A DNA stretch of 64,000 nucleotides from JAQVEM01 sp964610315 (GTDB lineage Bacteria; Actinomycetota; Humimicrobiia; Humimicrobiales; Humimicrobiaceae). Below, piece after piece: positions 54,982 through 64,000 of this stretch. The stretch is taken from assembly GCA_964610315.1 (NCBI GenBank), contig CAZSVM010000006.1, positions 34,155-98,154 on the forward strand, in the 5' to 3' direction. The position numbers and the translations under genes were made by a program. The notes below the pieces were generated by a model. That model was not told where the DNA came from and did not search any database. It worked only from the letters and a program-made list of their open reading frames with translations. The stretch's first letter is position 1; every line of letters begins with the position of its first letter.

Positions 54982-55213
54982 CGGCTAATAAAAAAGCAAT
55001 AAGTATTCCTATTATAGCACCCAGTGTAATATTTATATGTATACCAAAACTCATATCAATCAAATAAAGACTGAAGCCTAGAGAATCCGTGCCTACCTTC
55101 AATCCTTTATCCAAAATGGGAACCACATCCTTTAAAATATGCCCCAAAACAGCTCCTATTATTCCCCCCAGCAGCACTATCAAAAAAACTACTTTTCCTC
55201 TTCTTTTGCCCAT
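54959..55213 (-). CDS. DUF4321 small membrane protein
   Basis: 84 residues: a basic start (GKRRGKVV), a first membrane segment with GGIIGAVLGHILKDVVP, a middle DSLGFSLYLIDMSFGIHINITLG and a second membrane segment ending in basic residues. This matches DUF4321, commonly found beside maf in Clostridia-like genomes. Function unknown. Confidence 0.85.
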   Translation of the reverse strand: MGKRRGKVVFLIVLLGGIIGAVLGHILKDVVPILDKGLKVGTDSLGFSLYLIDMSFGIHINITLGAIIGILIAFLLADVGRRRS

Positions 55214-55270
55214 CGGTCACCTTCGAAATTATATATTACTTACCTTTCAGTAACTACGACTATTATTCTT

Positions 55271-55735
55271 TTATTCAAAAAACAGTTCAATTTCTCTTCT
55301 GGCACTCTCCGAAGAATCGGAACCATGAATTACATTTGTGGTAATATCAACGCCAAAATCACCTCTGATCGTTCCTTCTTTGGCTTTTTTGGAATCAGTG
55401 GGTCCCATAAGTTTTCTAACCCTTGAAATAGCATTTTCGCCGCTTACTACCATAACCACCACCGGCCCGGAAGTTATATACTCAATCAATATATCGAAAA
55501 AGTCCTTGCTCCTATGATCCCGGTAATGTTTACAGGCGAGATCCCTGCTGATTTTTATCATTTTTAATTCCTCTATGGTAAGGTCTTCTTTCTCAAAACG
55601 GGATATGATTTCCCCAATAATTTTTTTCTTTACTCCATCAGGTTTTATAATAACCAGACTTTTTTCCATATTATCGGCACTGGTATCAATATTCCTAAAT
55701 TTGCTTTTTTCCCGGTAACTCTTACACTTTTCCAT
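55271..55735 (-). CDS. ndk: Nucleoside diphosphate kinase
   Basis: 154 residues as given. The kinase core starts at MEKSLVIIKPDGVKKK and holds KLMGPTDSKKAKEGTIRGDFG and the catalytic His in NVIHGSDS. A GGAG ten bases before ATG 55735 supports a 22-residue N-terminal extension, unusual for the family. The core-matching ATG at 55669 has no Shine-Dalgarno nearby, so the start is uncertain. It balances nucleoside triphosphate pools. Between folC and mre genes as in other Actinomycetota. Confidence 0.95.
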   Translation of the reverse strand: MEKCKSYREKSKFRNIDTSADNMEKSLVIIKPDGVKKKIIGEIISRFEKEDLTIEELKMIKISRDLACKHYRDHRSKDFFDILIEYITSGPVVVMVVSGENAISRVRKLMGPTDSKKAKEGTIRGDFGVDITTNVIHGSDSSESARREIELFFE

Positions 55736-55766
55736 TTAAAAATCGCTCCATTTTTATCGAATATGA

Positions 55767-56225
55767 TTACTGGGTATTCTTACAGTAAGGGCAGACTTTC
55801 CAGTTTAAATTCAAAGGCTTACCGCAGTTAATACAGGAACTCTTTAATTTCTTCCTGCAGTAAGGGCAGATTAAAAAATCATCCTTTACCGGATTGCCGC
55901 AGGCGGGGCAATTGAACTGCTTGTTATCAAGCTGCATCTCCATCCTTTCGATTCCAAGGTCCCTTTCGGTTACATCATCAACGAATTCGGGGGGTCTTAA
56001 TATCAAATAAAGGATCAGCCCCAAAAAGTTCAGTATTAATACGATCAGTGCCCAAAAAACGGCAGGGACTATGGTTTCGCTTCTTAGTTTTGCATCCCTG
56101 TAAGTCCAGTAAACAAAAGCAAGCCAGATAATAATTAAAATAAAAATTATCCCATAAATCAGATACCTCCATATAGGAAGTTTGAAGAAATCAAGAACAT
56201 CGTTAATATACTGAAATAAATCCAT
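55767..56225 (-). CDS. Membrane protein with PLDc_N-like segment and double zinc ribbon
   Basis: 152 residues. Two membrane helices (about 20-40 and 55-76) with the WTYRDAK and LGLILYLILRPPE pattern of PLDc_N-type proteins, then a soluble end with four CX2C pairs (CPAC, CPYC, CINC, CPYC), i.e. two zinc ribbons. In many Actinomycetota a different small membrane protein (DUF4233) lies between folC and ndk. Role unknown. Confidence 0.8.
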   Translation of the reverse strand: MDLFQYINDVLDFFKLPIWRYLIYGIIFILIIIWLAFVYWTYRDAKLRSETIVPAVFWALIVLILNFLGLILYLILRPPEFVDDVTERDLGIERMEMQLDNKQFNCPACGNPVKDDFLICPYCRKKLKSSCINCGKPLNLNWKVCPYCKNTQ

Positions 56226-56295
56226 TAATCCTCCAGGTTAAATTTTATATATTTTTTTATACCAATCTGATAATAAAATATTTACTTTAAGATAC

Positions 56296-57612
56296 CTATT
56301 TTACGATATTTTCCAAATTAGTTATGGAACCAGTAATGCATATAATATCATTTATACCGGAAATTTTTAAAGCAAATTTTATAGAATCTTCTATATTAGC
56401 CTTCCTGTATAATTTATCTGGATGACTGTCCCTGTTTCCAAGTTTTTTTATTTTCCGCTTTACCACTTCTTCCAACCGGTCTGCATCCAGGCTCCTGTCT
56501 TTTAAACTTGAAGTTAAAATCAAAACATTGCTTACCCTTATTATTTTTTCAACCATACTTTCATAGTCCTTATCTTTCAGGACAGCAAAAATTATTATTT
56601 TCTTACGGCTGCCAAAATAACCGATTAAATTCCTGGCAAAGTTATCTATTCCCTCCGGATTATGACTGGTATCCACTATCATCAATGGCTCTTTCCTTAT
56701 AATTTCAAACCTCCCTTTTACCTGCAGCCCATCAAGACTTTCCTTTACTTTTTCTTCATTTAATTCTTTCTTTCTGGTTTCCATATAAAGTTCGGTAAGA
56801 GCCACAGCCAGAGATAAATTTAAAGGCTGGTACTGACCTAGAAGGGGCAGCCTCAGATTTTTGTAAATATTTTTCACTCCTTTAACATCGAGCATCCATC
56901 CTTCAAGTTCCAGATTTACTTTTTTGGATATATAAAAATCCTTTCCGAATAAAAAAAGCCTGGACCCGGTATTTTCTACTTTTTCAGCCAGGATTCGAAG
57001 CACTTCTTTACGGCAGCTTGTGGTGGCTACCAGGGTCTTTTGCTTTATAACTTCCACTTTTTCGGAGGTTATTTTTTTTATGGTGTCGCCCAACCAATCG
57101 GTATGCTCCAGACTTACTCCGGTAAGACCTACTACTTTTGAATCAGCGATATTGGTAGCGTCCCATCTTCCCCCCATTCCTGCCTCCAGTACCATAATTT
57201 CGATACCTTCATTTTCAGCTAGTTTGAATGCCATTGTAGAAATTATCTCAAATTGGGTAAGAGGACCTTCCAGATTCATTTTATTTACCTCTTCAATGTA
57301 TGGATATATCTGGTTAAAGGCTTGGGAAAACTTTTTTTGGGAAACATCTTCCCCGTTCACCCACATCCTCTCCGTATAACTGTCTATATGAGGAGAAATA
57401 TGATAAGCGGTTTTAATACCGTGGTATTTTAATATTCTGGCTGTAATTTTGGTAGTGGATGTTTTACCGTTTGTTCCCACAATATGGATGAATTCGACTT
57501 TTTTTTGAGGATTATCCAGAAGTTCAAGTATTTTTTTTATTCTTATCAGACCCGGTTTTATTCCAAAAATAAGGCAGCGGTCTAAATATTCACATACTTG
57601 CCTGTATTCCAC
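56296..57612 (-). CDS. folC: Folylpolyglutamate synthase / dihydrofolate synthase
   Basis: 438 residues. Mur-ligase family: HIVGTNGKTSTTKI (P-loop), SPHIDSYTERMWVNGE, EAGMGGRWDATN and VDTSHNPEGI. Adds glutamates to folates, which also retains the folate carriers used by FolD and Fhs. GTG start; 28 bases after valS. Confidence 0.96.
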   Translation of the reverse strand: MEYRQVCEYLDRCLIFGIKPGLIRIKKILELLDNPQKKVEFIHIVGTNGKTSTTKITARILKYHGIKTAYHISPHIDSYTERMWVNGEDVSQKKFSQAFNQIYPYIEEVNKMNLEGPLTQFEIISTMAFKLAENEGIEIMVLEAGMGGRWDATNIADSKVVGLTGVSLEHTDWLGDTIKKITSEKVEVIKQKTLVATTSCRKEVLRILAEKVENTGSRLFLFGKDFYISKKVNLELEGWMLDVKGVKNIYKNLRLPLLGQYQPLNLSLAVALTELYMETRKKELNEEKVKESLDGLQVKGRFEIIRKEPLMIVDTSHNPEGIDNFARNLIGYFGSRKKIIIFAVLKDKDYESMVEKIIRVSNVLILTSSLKDRSLDADRLEEVVKRKIKKLGNRDSHPDKLYRKANIEDSIKFALKISGINDIICITGSITNLENIVK

Positions 57613-57640
57613 TATTTTTCTCTTTAGTTACAATTTTTAA

Positions 57641-60340
57641 TTATTGGCCGATATTTTCCATTCTGGACAGCTGTTCATTAAGTACTTTCAGGATTTTATC
57701 CGCAGACTTAAGTTTATCCTTTTCCTTCCGGATTATTTGAGCTGGCGCTTTGCTAATAAAATCAATATTGGACACTTTTTTCATGCTTTTTTCCGCATCC
57801 AGGCTTATTTTTCTAATCTGATTCTTTATTCTCTTAATTTCCAATTCTATATCGACAGCATCAAGAACATAAATAAATATATCTATATTTCCCACAGTAG
57901 TTTTAATGTATCCCTTTTTACCGCTGCAATCCATAAATTCCACATCAGCTGCTTTGGCCAGGCTGCAAATATATTTTCGGTTATCTTCGAGCAATCCCCT
58001 GATCTTATTATTACCGGTTTTCAATCTGACTTTTAATTTTTTTGCCGGATTTATCTTTAATTCCGATCTTATTTTTCTCATCTCACTTATAACCTTAAAA
58101 AGTATCTTTATTTCATCCTCGAGTCCCGGATTTATCCTGGCCGGTTCCAATTCCGGAAAATGCTTTACGATTATGCTATCCCCCCGGTGTGGAATATTCT
58201 GCCATATATCCTCGGTTATAAAAGGCATAAAAGGGTGAAGGATTCTAAGATATTGCTCCAGGATATACCATAATACAAATAATGCGTTTTTCCGGTCATG
58301 GTCGTCCTTTCCAAGATAAATCCTCACTTTGACCGATTCGATATACCAGTCGCAGTAATCATCCCAGAAAAACCCTATCAGCAGTTTGGAAGCAAAAGAA
58401 AAATTATATTTATCCAGATATTTTTCAACACCCTTTATCATCCCGTTTAATCTTGAAACTATCCATCTGTCCCAGAAGCCTAGATCCAGCTGCTCCAGCC
58501 TGATATCATCAAAATTCCCGCTTTCACTCAAATTAGATATAACAAATCTGGAAGCATTCCATAATTTATTGGCAAAATTTCTTACCCCTTCGATTTTTTC
58601 GTTACCAAGAACTAAATTTCTTCCGGGAGTGGTTAATGAGGATAGAGTAAATCTTAAAACATCTGCCCCCCTCTTTTTGATTATGTCCATAGGGTCCACC
58701 ACATTGCCCCAGGATTTGCTCATTTTTTGCCCCGATAAGTCGGTTATCAGGGGATTTATGAAAACTTCTCTGAAGGGTACATCTTTCCTGAAATATAAGC
58801 TCATCATAATCATCCTGGCTACCCAGAAGAAAATAATGTCATGAGCAGTTACCAGGGTATCGGTAGGGAAAAAATACTTCAGATCCTCTGTTTCTTCGGG
58901 CCAGCCTAGAACTGCAAAGGGCCAGAGGCAGGAACTGAACCAGGTATCCAGAACATCCTGATCCTGTTCAAGCCTGGTACTGGCGCACCTGGGGCAACTT
59001 GAAGGTTCTTCCTCGCTGACTATCATTTCATTGCAATCCCGACAATACCATACCGGAATCCGGTGCCCCCACCACAATTGGCGGGATATGCACCAATCTC
59101 TTATATTTCCCATCCAGTCAAAATATATTTTTTCCCATTTCCTGGGTATTATTTTTACCCTTCCCTCTTTTACCGCTCTCACAGCAGGGCCGACCAGCTT
59201 CTTTATAGATACGAACCACTGCATCGAAATCCTTGGCTCTACTACCGTTCTGCATCTTGAACAGATTCCAATGGAGGATATATGAATTTTTTTACCCGTC
59301 AGATACCCCTGTTTTTCCAGATCCTGCAGGACTTTTTGCCTGGCAGTATAACGATCCATGCCTTTATATCTACCGGCATTGGAATTAAGGCTGGCATCTT
59401 TTTCCAATATATTTATTTCTTCCAGATGATGCCTCCTGCCCATTTCAAAATCATTGGGGTCATGAGCGGGGGTTACCTTTACCGCTCCGCTTCCAAATTC
59501 CATATCCACAAAAGCATCTTCTATAATTGGTATTTTACGCCCCATAAGCGGCAGATAAACATACCCTCCTTCATATTTTTTATACCTTTTATCCTTGGGA
59601 TTTACAGCTAATGCAGTATCCCCCAGCATAGTTTCGGGCCTGGTGGTGGAAACAATTATATACTGACTGCTGCTGGGTCTGCCTGTAGCAGGGTCAATTA
59701 AGGGATACTTAATATCCCACAGATATCCCTTTTTTTCGGTATGTTCAACTTCAATATCCGAAATTGCAGTCTGGCACCGGGGACACCAGTTGATCATATA
59801 ATTACCTTTATAAACCAAACCCTTTTTATACAGGGTCACAAATTCCCTGGTTACTGCCTTAATATACCTATGGTCTAGGGTAAATCTTTCCCTATCCCAA
59901 TCGCAGGAGCACCCCAGTGATTTTAATTGATTTATAATCCGGTCCCCATATTCTTCCTTCCATTTCCATACTTCTTCAATAAATTTTTCTCTGCCCAGCC
60001 GGAATCTATTGGTATTTCTCTTTTCCAATGCTTTTTCTACCACATTTTGAGTAGCGATTCCGGCGTGATCGGTTCCCGGTACCCAGGTGGTATTATATCC
60101 CTTCATTCTTTTATATCTTACTATTATATCCTGAAGGGTATTATTGAGAGCATGGCCAATATGTAGATAGCCAGTTATATTGGGAGGAGGTATTACTATA
60201 CTGAATGGAACTTTTGATTTATCTATTTTTGCAGAAAAATACTTATTTTTAAGCCAGTAGTTATAAATTTGCGGTTCGAATGATGAAGGATTGTATTTAC
60301 CTTCGATTCCTTTAAAAATTTTAAGCTGATTTTTCCTCAT
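57641..60340 (-). CDS. valS: Valyl-tRNA synthetase
   Basis: 899 residues. HIGH in YLHIGHALNNTLQD, KMSKS in GQKMSKSWGNVVDPMD, the editing domain with TTRPETMLGDTALAV, anticodon-binding domain, and the C-terminal coiled coil (about 835-895) of ValRS. The start lies inside the end of clpX (20-base overlap). Confidence 0.98.
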   Translation of the reverse strand: MRKNQLKIFKGIEGKYNPSSFEPQIYNYWLKNKYFSAKIDKSKVPFSIVIPPPNITGYLHIGHALNNTLQDIIVRYKRMKGYNTTWVPGTDHAGIATQNVVEKALEKRNTNRFRLGREKFIEEVWKWKEEYGDRIINQLKSLGCSCDWDRERFTLDHRYIKAVTREFVTLYKKGLVYKGNYMINWCPRCQTAISDIEVEHTEKKGYLWDIKYPLIDPATGRPSSSQYIIVSTTRPETMLGDTALAVNPKDKRYKKYEGGYVYLPLMGRKIPIIEDAFVDMEFGSGAVKVTPAHDPNDFEMGRRHHLEEINILEKDASLNSNAGRYKGMDRYTARQKVLQDLEKQGYLTGKKIHISSIGICSRCRTVVEPRISMQWFVSIKKLVGPAVRAVKEGRVKIIPRKWEKIYFDWMGNIRDWCISRQLWWGHRIPVWYCRDCNEMIVSEEEPSSCPRCASTRLEQDQDVLDTWFSSCLWPFAVLGWPEETEDLKYFFPTDTLVTAHDIIFFWVARMIMMSLYFRKDVPFREVFINPLITDLSGQKMSKSWGNVVDPMDIIKKRGADVLRFTLSSLTTPGRNLVLGNEKIEGVRNFANKLWNASRFVISNLSESGNFDDIRLEQLDLGFWDRWIVSRLNGMIKGVEKYLDKYNFSFASKLLIGFFWDDYCDWYIESVKVRIYLGKDDHDRKNALFVLWYILEQYLRILHPFMPFITEDIWQNIPHRGDSIIVKHFPELEPARINPGLEDEIKILFKVISEMRKIRSELKINPAKKLKVRLKTGNNKIRGLLEDNRKYICSLAKAADVEFMDCSGKKGYIKTTVGNIDIFIYVLDAVDIELEIKRIKNQIRKISLDAEKSMKKVSNIDFISKAPAQIIRKEKDKLKSADKILKVLNEQLSRMENIGQ

Positions 60341-61601
60341 CTTTCAAAAAAATTTTATTACTCGATCTTCCTAATATCTCGGGTTCCATTTTATTTTCAA
60401 CAACTTCCTTGCTTATAATACATTTACTGATATCATTACGCTCCGGTATTTCGAACATCACGTTAAGCATAATCTCTTCCATAATAGCTCTAAGGCCTCT
60501 TGCTCCAGTTCCTCTTTGTAAAGCCAGCCTTGAAATTTCTCTAAGAGCATCTTTGGTAAACTCCAGATTAACATTGTCCATTTTAAACATTTTTCTATAC
60601 TGTTTTACCAGTGAATTTTTGGGCTCAACCAGAATTTTAATCAGATCATCCTCGGTAAGATTGGATAGAGTGCTTATTACCGGCAACCTTCCAATCAGTT
60701 CCGGAATCAAACCATATTTCAATAAATCCTCCGGCATAACCTGGGGAAGAAGTTTATCGACTTTTTCGATGCGGGTGGAAATTTTCCCCGAAACAAAGCC
60801 AATACTGCTTTCGTTTATTCTTTTTTCGATTATTTTTTCCAGGCCGCTGAAGGAACCTCCGCAAATAAATAAAATGTGGTTGGTATTAATCTGTATAAAA
60901 TCCTGATGAGGATGTTTCCTGCCGCCCTGCGGAGGAACATTGGCCTCGGTCCCTTCCAAAATTTTAAGCAGCGCCTGCTGTACTCCTTCTCCCGAAACGT
61001 CCCTGGTAATGGAAGGATTTTCGGACTTGCGGCTGATTTTATCTATTTCATCCAGATAAATAATCCCCGTTTCGGCTCTTTTAATATCAAAATCCGCAGC
61101 CTGTATCAATCTTAGTAATATGTTTTCCACATCTTCTCCGACATAACCTGCCTCGGTAAGTGATGTGGCATCGGCAATACAAAATGGAACATTCAATATT
61201 CTGGCCAGAGTCTGAGCCAGCAGAGTTTTACCACAGCCCGTGGGACCCATCAGCAGGATGTTGCTTTTTTGAATTTCCGTATCATCCTGATTCAGGTTAT
61301 CATCATAATTAACCCTCTTATAATGATTATAAACTGCTACCGATAATACCTTTTTTGCTCTCTCCTGCCCGATAACATACTCATTTAAAATAGAATATAT
61401 TTCCCTGGGTTTAGGGAGATTTTTAAAATCGACTTTCCTTTGTTCCTTTAACTCTTCGTCAATGATCTCGTTACACAGATCCACGCACTCATTGCAAACA
61501 TAAACTCCCGGTCCTGCAATAAGCTTTTTAACCTGATTCTGGGATTTGCCGCAAAAGGAACATTTTAGAAAATCACTCTTTTTCCTATCCTCTGAAGACA
61601 A
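60321..61601 (-). CDS. clpX: ATP-dependent Clp protease ATP-binding subunit ClpX
   Basis: About 426 residues. N-terminal C4 zinc finger (CSFCGKS ... CNECVDLC), Walker A LLMGPTGCGKTLLAQTLA, Walker B IIYLDEIDKI and sensor regions of the AAA+ domain. Unfolds tagged proteins and feeds ClpP. AAGGAG with an 11-base spacing points to TTG 61601; the in-frame GTG at 61613 would overlap the Shine-Dalgarno. Confidence 0.97.
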   Translation of the reverse strand: MSSEDRKKSDFLKCSFCGKSQNQVKKLIAGPGVYVCNECVDLCNEIIDEELKEQRKVDFKNLPKPREIYSILNEYVIGQERAKKVLSVAVYNHYKRVNYDDNLNQDDTEIQKSNILLMGPTGCGKTLLAQTLARILNVPFCIADATSLTEAGYVGEDVENILLRLIQAADFDIKRAETGIIYLDEIDKISRKSENPSITRDVSGEGVQQALLKILEGTEANVPPQGGRKHPHQDFIQINTNHILFICGGSFSGLEKIIEKRINESSIGFVSGKISTRIEKVDKLLPQVMPEDLLKYGLIPELIGRLPVISTLSNLTEDDLIKILVEPKNSLVKQYRKMFKMDNVNLEFTKDALREISRLALQRGTGARGLRAIMEEIMLNVMFEIPERNDISKCIISKEVVENKMEPEILGRSSNKIFLKDEEKSA

Positions 61602-61713
61602 ATTTATACACACTCCTTAATTATATGGTTATTTTTAATATATATAGTTTCCTTATTATAAATTATGCTTGATATTATTTTTGATATATTTCCGATAATA
61701 GTATCGTTTATTA

Positions 61714-62313
61714 TTATTTTTTATAAATAACCTCGTCTACTATTCCGTATTTCTTGGCTTCCTCTGCATCTAATATAAAATCCCTCTCGGTGTCCTTCTC
61801 TACTTTTTTTACATCCTGTCCGGTATGCCTGGCAATTATCTTATTTAGAAGAGTCCGGATTCTTACCATTTCTTTGGCATGGATCTCGACATCAATAGTG
61901 GTTCCCGATACTCCTCCTGAAGGCTGATGAAGCAGAACTCTTGAATTGGGCAGCGAAAATCTCTTACCCTTTTCCCCCGCCAGGAGCAGTACTGCGGCTG
62001 CGCTGGCTGCCTGACCAATACAGATAGTGGAAACCGGAGATTTTATAAACTGCATGGTATCATATACCGCCAGTGCGGAAGTTATCACTCCGCCAGGGCT
62101 GTTTATATACAGCTGGATATCTTTTTCCGGATCTTCTGCTTCCAGATGAAGCATCTGGGCCATAACCACATTGGCAACATTATCATCGATAGCTACACCC
62201 AGAAAGATTATTCTTTCTTTTAGCAGACGGGAGTAAATATCAAAAGAACGCTCTCCCCTGTTGGTCTGCTCGATTACCATTGGAATTAAATAATCGTTAT
62301 TCATTTTAATCAT
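61714..62313 (-). CDS. clpP: ATP-dependent Clp protease proteolytic subunit ClpP
   Basis: About 199 residues. Ser protease triad: Ser in CIGQAASAAAVLL, His in NSRVLLHQPSGG, and an Asp in the later handle region. The GQAASAAAVLL form is the actinobacterial one (others usually have GMAASMGAFLL). ATG 62313 is 14 bases after the tig stop; ATG 62304 is also possible. Forms the barrel fed by ClpX. Confidence 0.97.
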   Translation of the reverse strand: MIKMNNDYLIPMVIEQTNRGERSFDIYSRLLKERIIFLGVAIDDNVANVVMAQMLHLEAEDPEKDIQLYINSPGGVITSALAVYDTMQFIKSPVSTICIGQAASAAAVLLLAGEKGKRFSLPNSRVLLHQPSGGVSGTTIDVEIHAKEMVRIRTLLNKIIARHTGQDVKKVEKDTERDFILDAEEAKKYGIVDEVIYKK

Positions 62314-62327
62314 CTCACTTCTTTTAT

Positions 62328-63749
62328 TTACTTTGAACCAGGGGTCCAAAGTCTCTTTACTTTTTTCTCGGCTTCAGCCTCATCTTTATCAGGCGTCCAT
62401 ATCTCTTTATTACCTTCGCCGCCTGCACTTTTTTCTTCTGTTACCTGCGAACTGTTTATCAGCAAATCTATTATTTTTCTTCTTCTTATAGTCTGAACAA
62501 GAGTTTCTTTTCCATCGGTACTTTCAAAAAATTTCTTAATTTTATTAATATCCTCTTCTTTATTACATCTGCTTATTATATTATCCTTCTCTTTATCTAT
62601 TTCATTTTCGGTAGGTTCTACATTTCTCTTTTCCGCCTTCTCCAGAGCTTTAAAGATCAGGTATTCTCTTACTTCTCTTTCCGCTCTTTCCCTGATTTCC
62701 CGATTGAATTTATCTTCGGTAATATTAACTGCCTTAAGGTAATTATCCCTGCTTATTTTCTGCTTCTCCAGGCTCTCCTCAATCTCCTGGTTGATCTGTT
62801 TTATTCTCCTGGTAATCATTATTTCAGGAACTTTGGACTTCATATTATCTATAATATAGTTCAGGATTTCCACTATTATCCCGGATCTTCTAAAATTTTG
62901 CTTCTGTTCAATTAATTTTTCTTTGATACTGTTTCTAAAATCATCTGCATTTTTATAATCGCCCAGGTTTTTCAAAAATTCCTCATTTAATTCCGGCAGC
63001 ACTTTTCTCTTTATTTCCTTTATAAAAATGTTGAAATTCGCCTCTTTACCAACCAGCTGTTTGTTCCTTATATCTTGAGGCAGGGTAATGGTTACATTTT
63101 TACTTATCCCTCTTTTCATTCCTATAAGTGAATTCTCAAAGTCGGCAAACAAAGTATTGGAACCCACTTCCAAAAGATAATCTTCGGCACTACCGCCTTC
63201 AAATGCTTCTCCGTTGATTTTGCCATTAAAATCCAGAGTAACGTAATCACCTTTTATTACTGGCCGGTTATCTTCAACCGGTTCCAGCGATGCAAAGCTA
63301 TTTCTTATATTATTTATCTGACGTTCCAGTTCTTCATTGGATACATCCGTAGAGATACCGGTAACTCTTATCCCTTTATACCGGGGTAGTTCTATTTCAG
63401 GTTCCAGCTCCAGTTCCACTTCAAATCCCAGAGGTAAATCCTCTTTAAGCTGGGTAATTTTTATCTTTGGATAATCTATGGGGTTTAAACCAGATTCCGT
63501 TATTATATCCGGATATAATTTGGTAATAGAAAGACTGGCTGCTTCATTTAATACGTACTGTTTGCCAAACTTTGCATCTATTACCTGATATGGAATTTTT
63601 CCTTTTCTGAAACCGGGAATATTTGCCTTACCGGATAGGTTTTTATAAGCTTTACCAACGCTTTTCTTTAAAAAATTATTGGATATTTCTATATCCAATT
63701 TAGCTCTGCTCAGGTCAATTTTCTTCTGGCTCTTTATCTTATAACTCAA
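62328..63749 (-). CDS. tig: Trigger factor
   Basis: 473 residues. Ribosome-binding loop GFRKGKIPYQV in the N-terminal domain, a PPIase domain (about 155-245) and a long helical C-terminal domain. The end carries an extra charged tail with two copies of a WTPxxK-like motif (EIWTPDKDE and LWTPGSK), longer than usual. TTG start with AGGGGG eight bases before. First gene of the tig-clpP-clpX run, as in most bacteria. Confidence 0.97.
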   Translation of the reverse strand: MSYKIKSQKKIDLSRAKLDIEISNNFLKKSVGKAYKNLSGKANIPGFRKGKIPYQVIDAKFGKQYVLNEAASLSITKLYPDIITESGLNPIDYPKIKITQLKEDLPLGFEVELELEPEIELPRYKGIRVTGISTDVSNEELERQINNIRNSFASLEPVEDNRPVIKGDYVTLDFNGKINGEAFEGGSAEDYLLEVGSNTLFADFENSLIGMKRGISKNVTITLPQDIRNKQLVGKEANFNIFIKEIKRKVLPELNEEFLKNLGDYKNADDFRNSIKEKLIEQKQNFRRSGIIVEILNYIIDNMKSKVPEIMITRRIKQINQEIEESLEKQKISRDNYLKAVNITEDKFNREIRERAEREVREYLIFKALEKAEKRNVEPTENEIDKEKDNIISRCNKEEDINKIKKFFESTDGKETLVQTIRRRKIIDLLINSSQVTEEKSAGGEGNKEIWTPDKDEAEAEKKVKRLWTPGSK

Positions 63750-63805
63750 ATAAATTCCCCCTTAAAACCGGCAGTGAATATCCCTATTTCAATATTAAGA
63801 CACCT

Positions 63806-63833
63806 ATTATAATAGAAAATAAATAAAATACAA
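63806..63833 (-). promoter_or_regulatory. Promoter of tig-clpP-clpX
   Basis: On the minus strand TTGTAT (63828-63833) and TATAAT (63806-63811) are 16 bases apart, about 57 bases before the tig start. Confidence 0.65.
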
Positions 63834-63952
63834 ATTGCTTTAAGGGCAGTATCTGAACCCCTGAAAATGAAAGTCCCGACAACATGCATCCAGCATGTTT
63901 TCCACCCAGATTACGAATCCATCCTTGACCATCCTTGAGAACAACTCTTTTC

Positions 63953-64000
63953 TGGTGCGAGAGAGGGGACTTGAACCCCTACAGGTGTTACCCCACTAGA
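63953..64000 (-). tRNA. tRNA-Leu, 3' part (cut by window edge)
   Basis: On the minus strand the end of a tRNA is visible: a T-arm AGGGG-TTCAAGT-CCCCT, the acceptor 3' strand CTCTCGC, discriminator A and encoded CCA. Before the T-arm lies a long variable region (GTGGGGTAACACCTGT), which makes it a type II tRNA. With discriminator A and the CTAGTG context, leucine is the best call. The anticodon lies outside the window. Confidence 0.85.

Noticed and set aside
63921..63938. Direct repeat ATCCTTGA twice near the tRNA, considered as an attachment site
   Set aside because: Only eight bases, spaced by two, with no integrase gene or tRNA-end duplication in the window.
1..64000. CRISPR arrays, rRNA genes, insertion sequences, prophage genes
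   Set aside because: No regular repeat-spacer pattern, no rRNA core sequence, and no transposase, integrase or phage structural protein was found on either strand.

Overview
The window looks like a chromosomal segment of a low-GC, anaerobic, deep-branching member of the Actinomycetota. Two things point there. The gene order tig-clpP-clpX-valS-folC-ndk-(maf, mreBCD, mrdA, rodA)-rne-rplU-rpmA-obg-proB-proA-nadD-LCP-rsfS-leuS-comEA-comEC-holA-rpsT-lepA is the order I know from Actinomycetota. The ClpP active-site segment also has the actinobacterial form GQAASAAAVLL. The phylum call is inference from synteny. The class (for example one of the uncultured anaerobic actinobacterial lineages) cannot be fixed by eye.

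Layout: 1-3.3 kb holds part of a ribose-type sugar ABC transporter (permease fragment, double-ATPase, lipoprotein binding protein), minus strand. 3.3-4.4 kb is an AT-rich gene-free stretch. 4.4-7.7 kb (plus strand) is an accessory island: a BlaI/MecI repressor, a short M56 (BlaR1-like) membrane metalloprotease, a 40-residue Trp/Cys-rich peptide gene and a radical SAM/SPASM peptide maturase. 7.8-20.2 kb (minus) is a Wood-Ljungdahl block: folD and fhs in one unit, and acsV-cooC-acsD-acsA-acsB-acsC in another, separated by an intrinsic terminator and a promoter. 20.4-63.7 kb is the housekeeping backbone (translation, murein elongation, competence, proline and NAD synthesis, ribosome maturation, Clp proteolysis), almost all on the minus strand. 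A small plus/minus insertion of two medium-chain dehydrogenases and two chromate-transporter halves sits between rpmA and obg. The window ends in the 3' half of a tRNA-Leu.

The most interesting item is the peptide gene at 6243-6365. Its C-terminal core holds a tandem CWxW repeat, it has a perfect Shine-Dalgarno and a TTG start, it sits 19 nt before a complete SPASM maturase, and it lies behind a BlaI-M56 signalling pair. I read this as a RiPP system whose peptide class I do not recognise. A second notable point is rplU (L21), whose only reasonable start codon is ATT.

Working together: the acs genes encode CO dehydrogenase/acetyl-CoA synthase, the corrinoid protein, its reductive activator and the nickel-insertion ATPase. 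Fhs and FolD supply the formyl- to methylene-tetrahydrofolate steps. The methyltransferase, methylene-THF reductase and formate dehydrogenase needed for a full pathway are not in the window.
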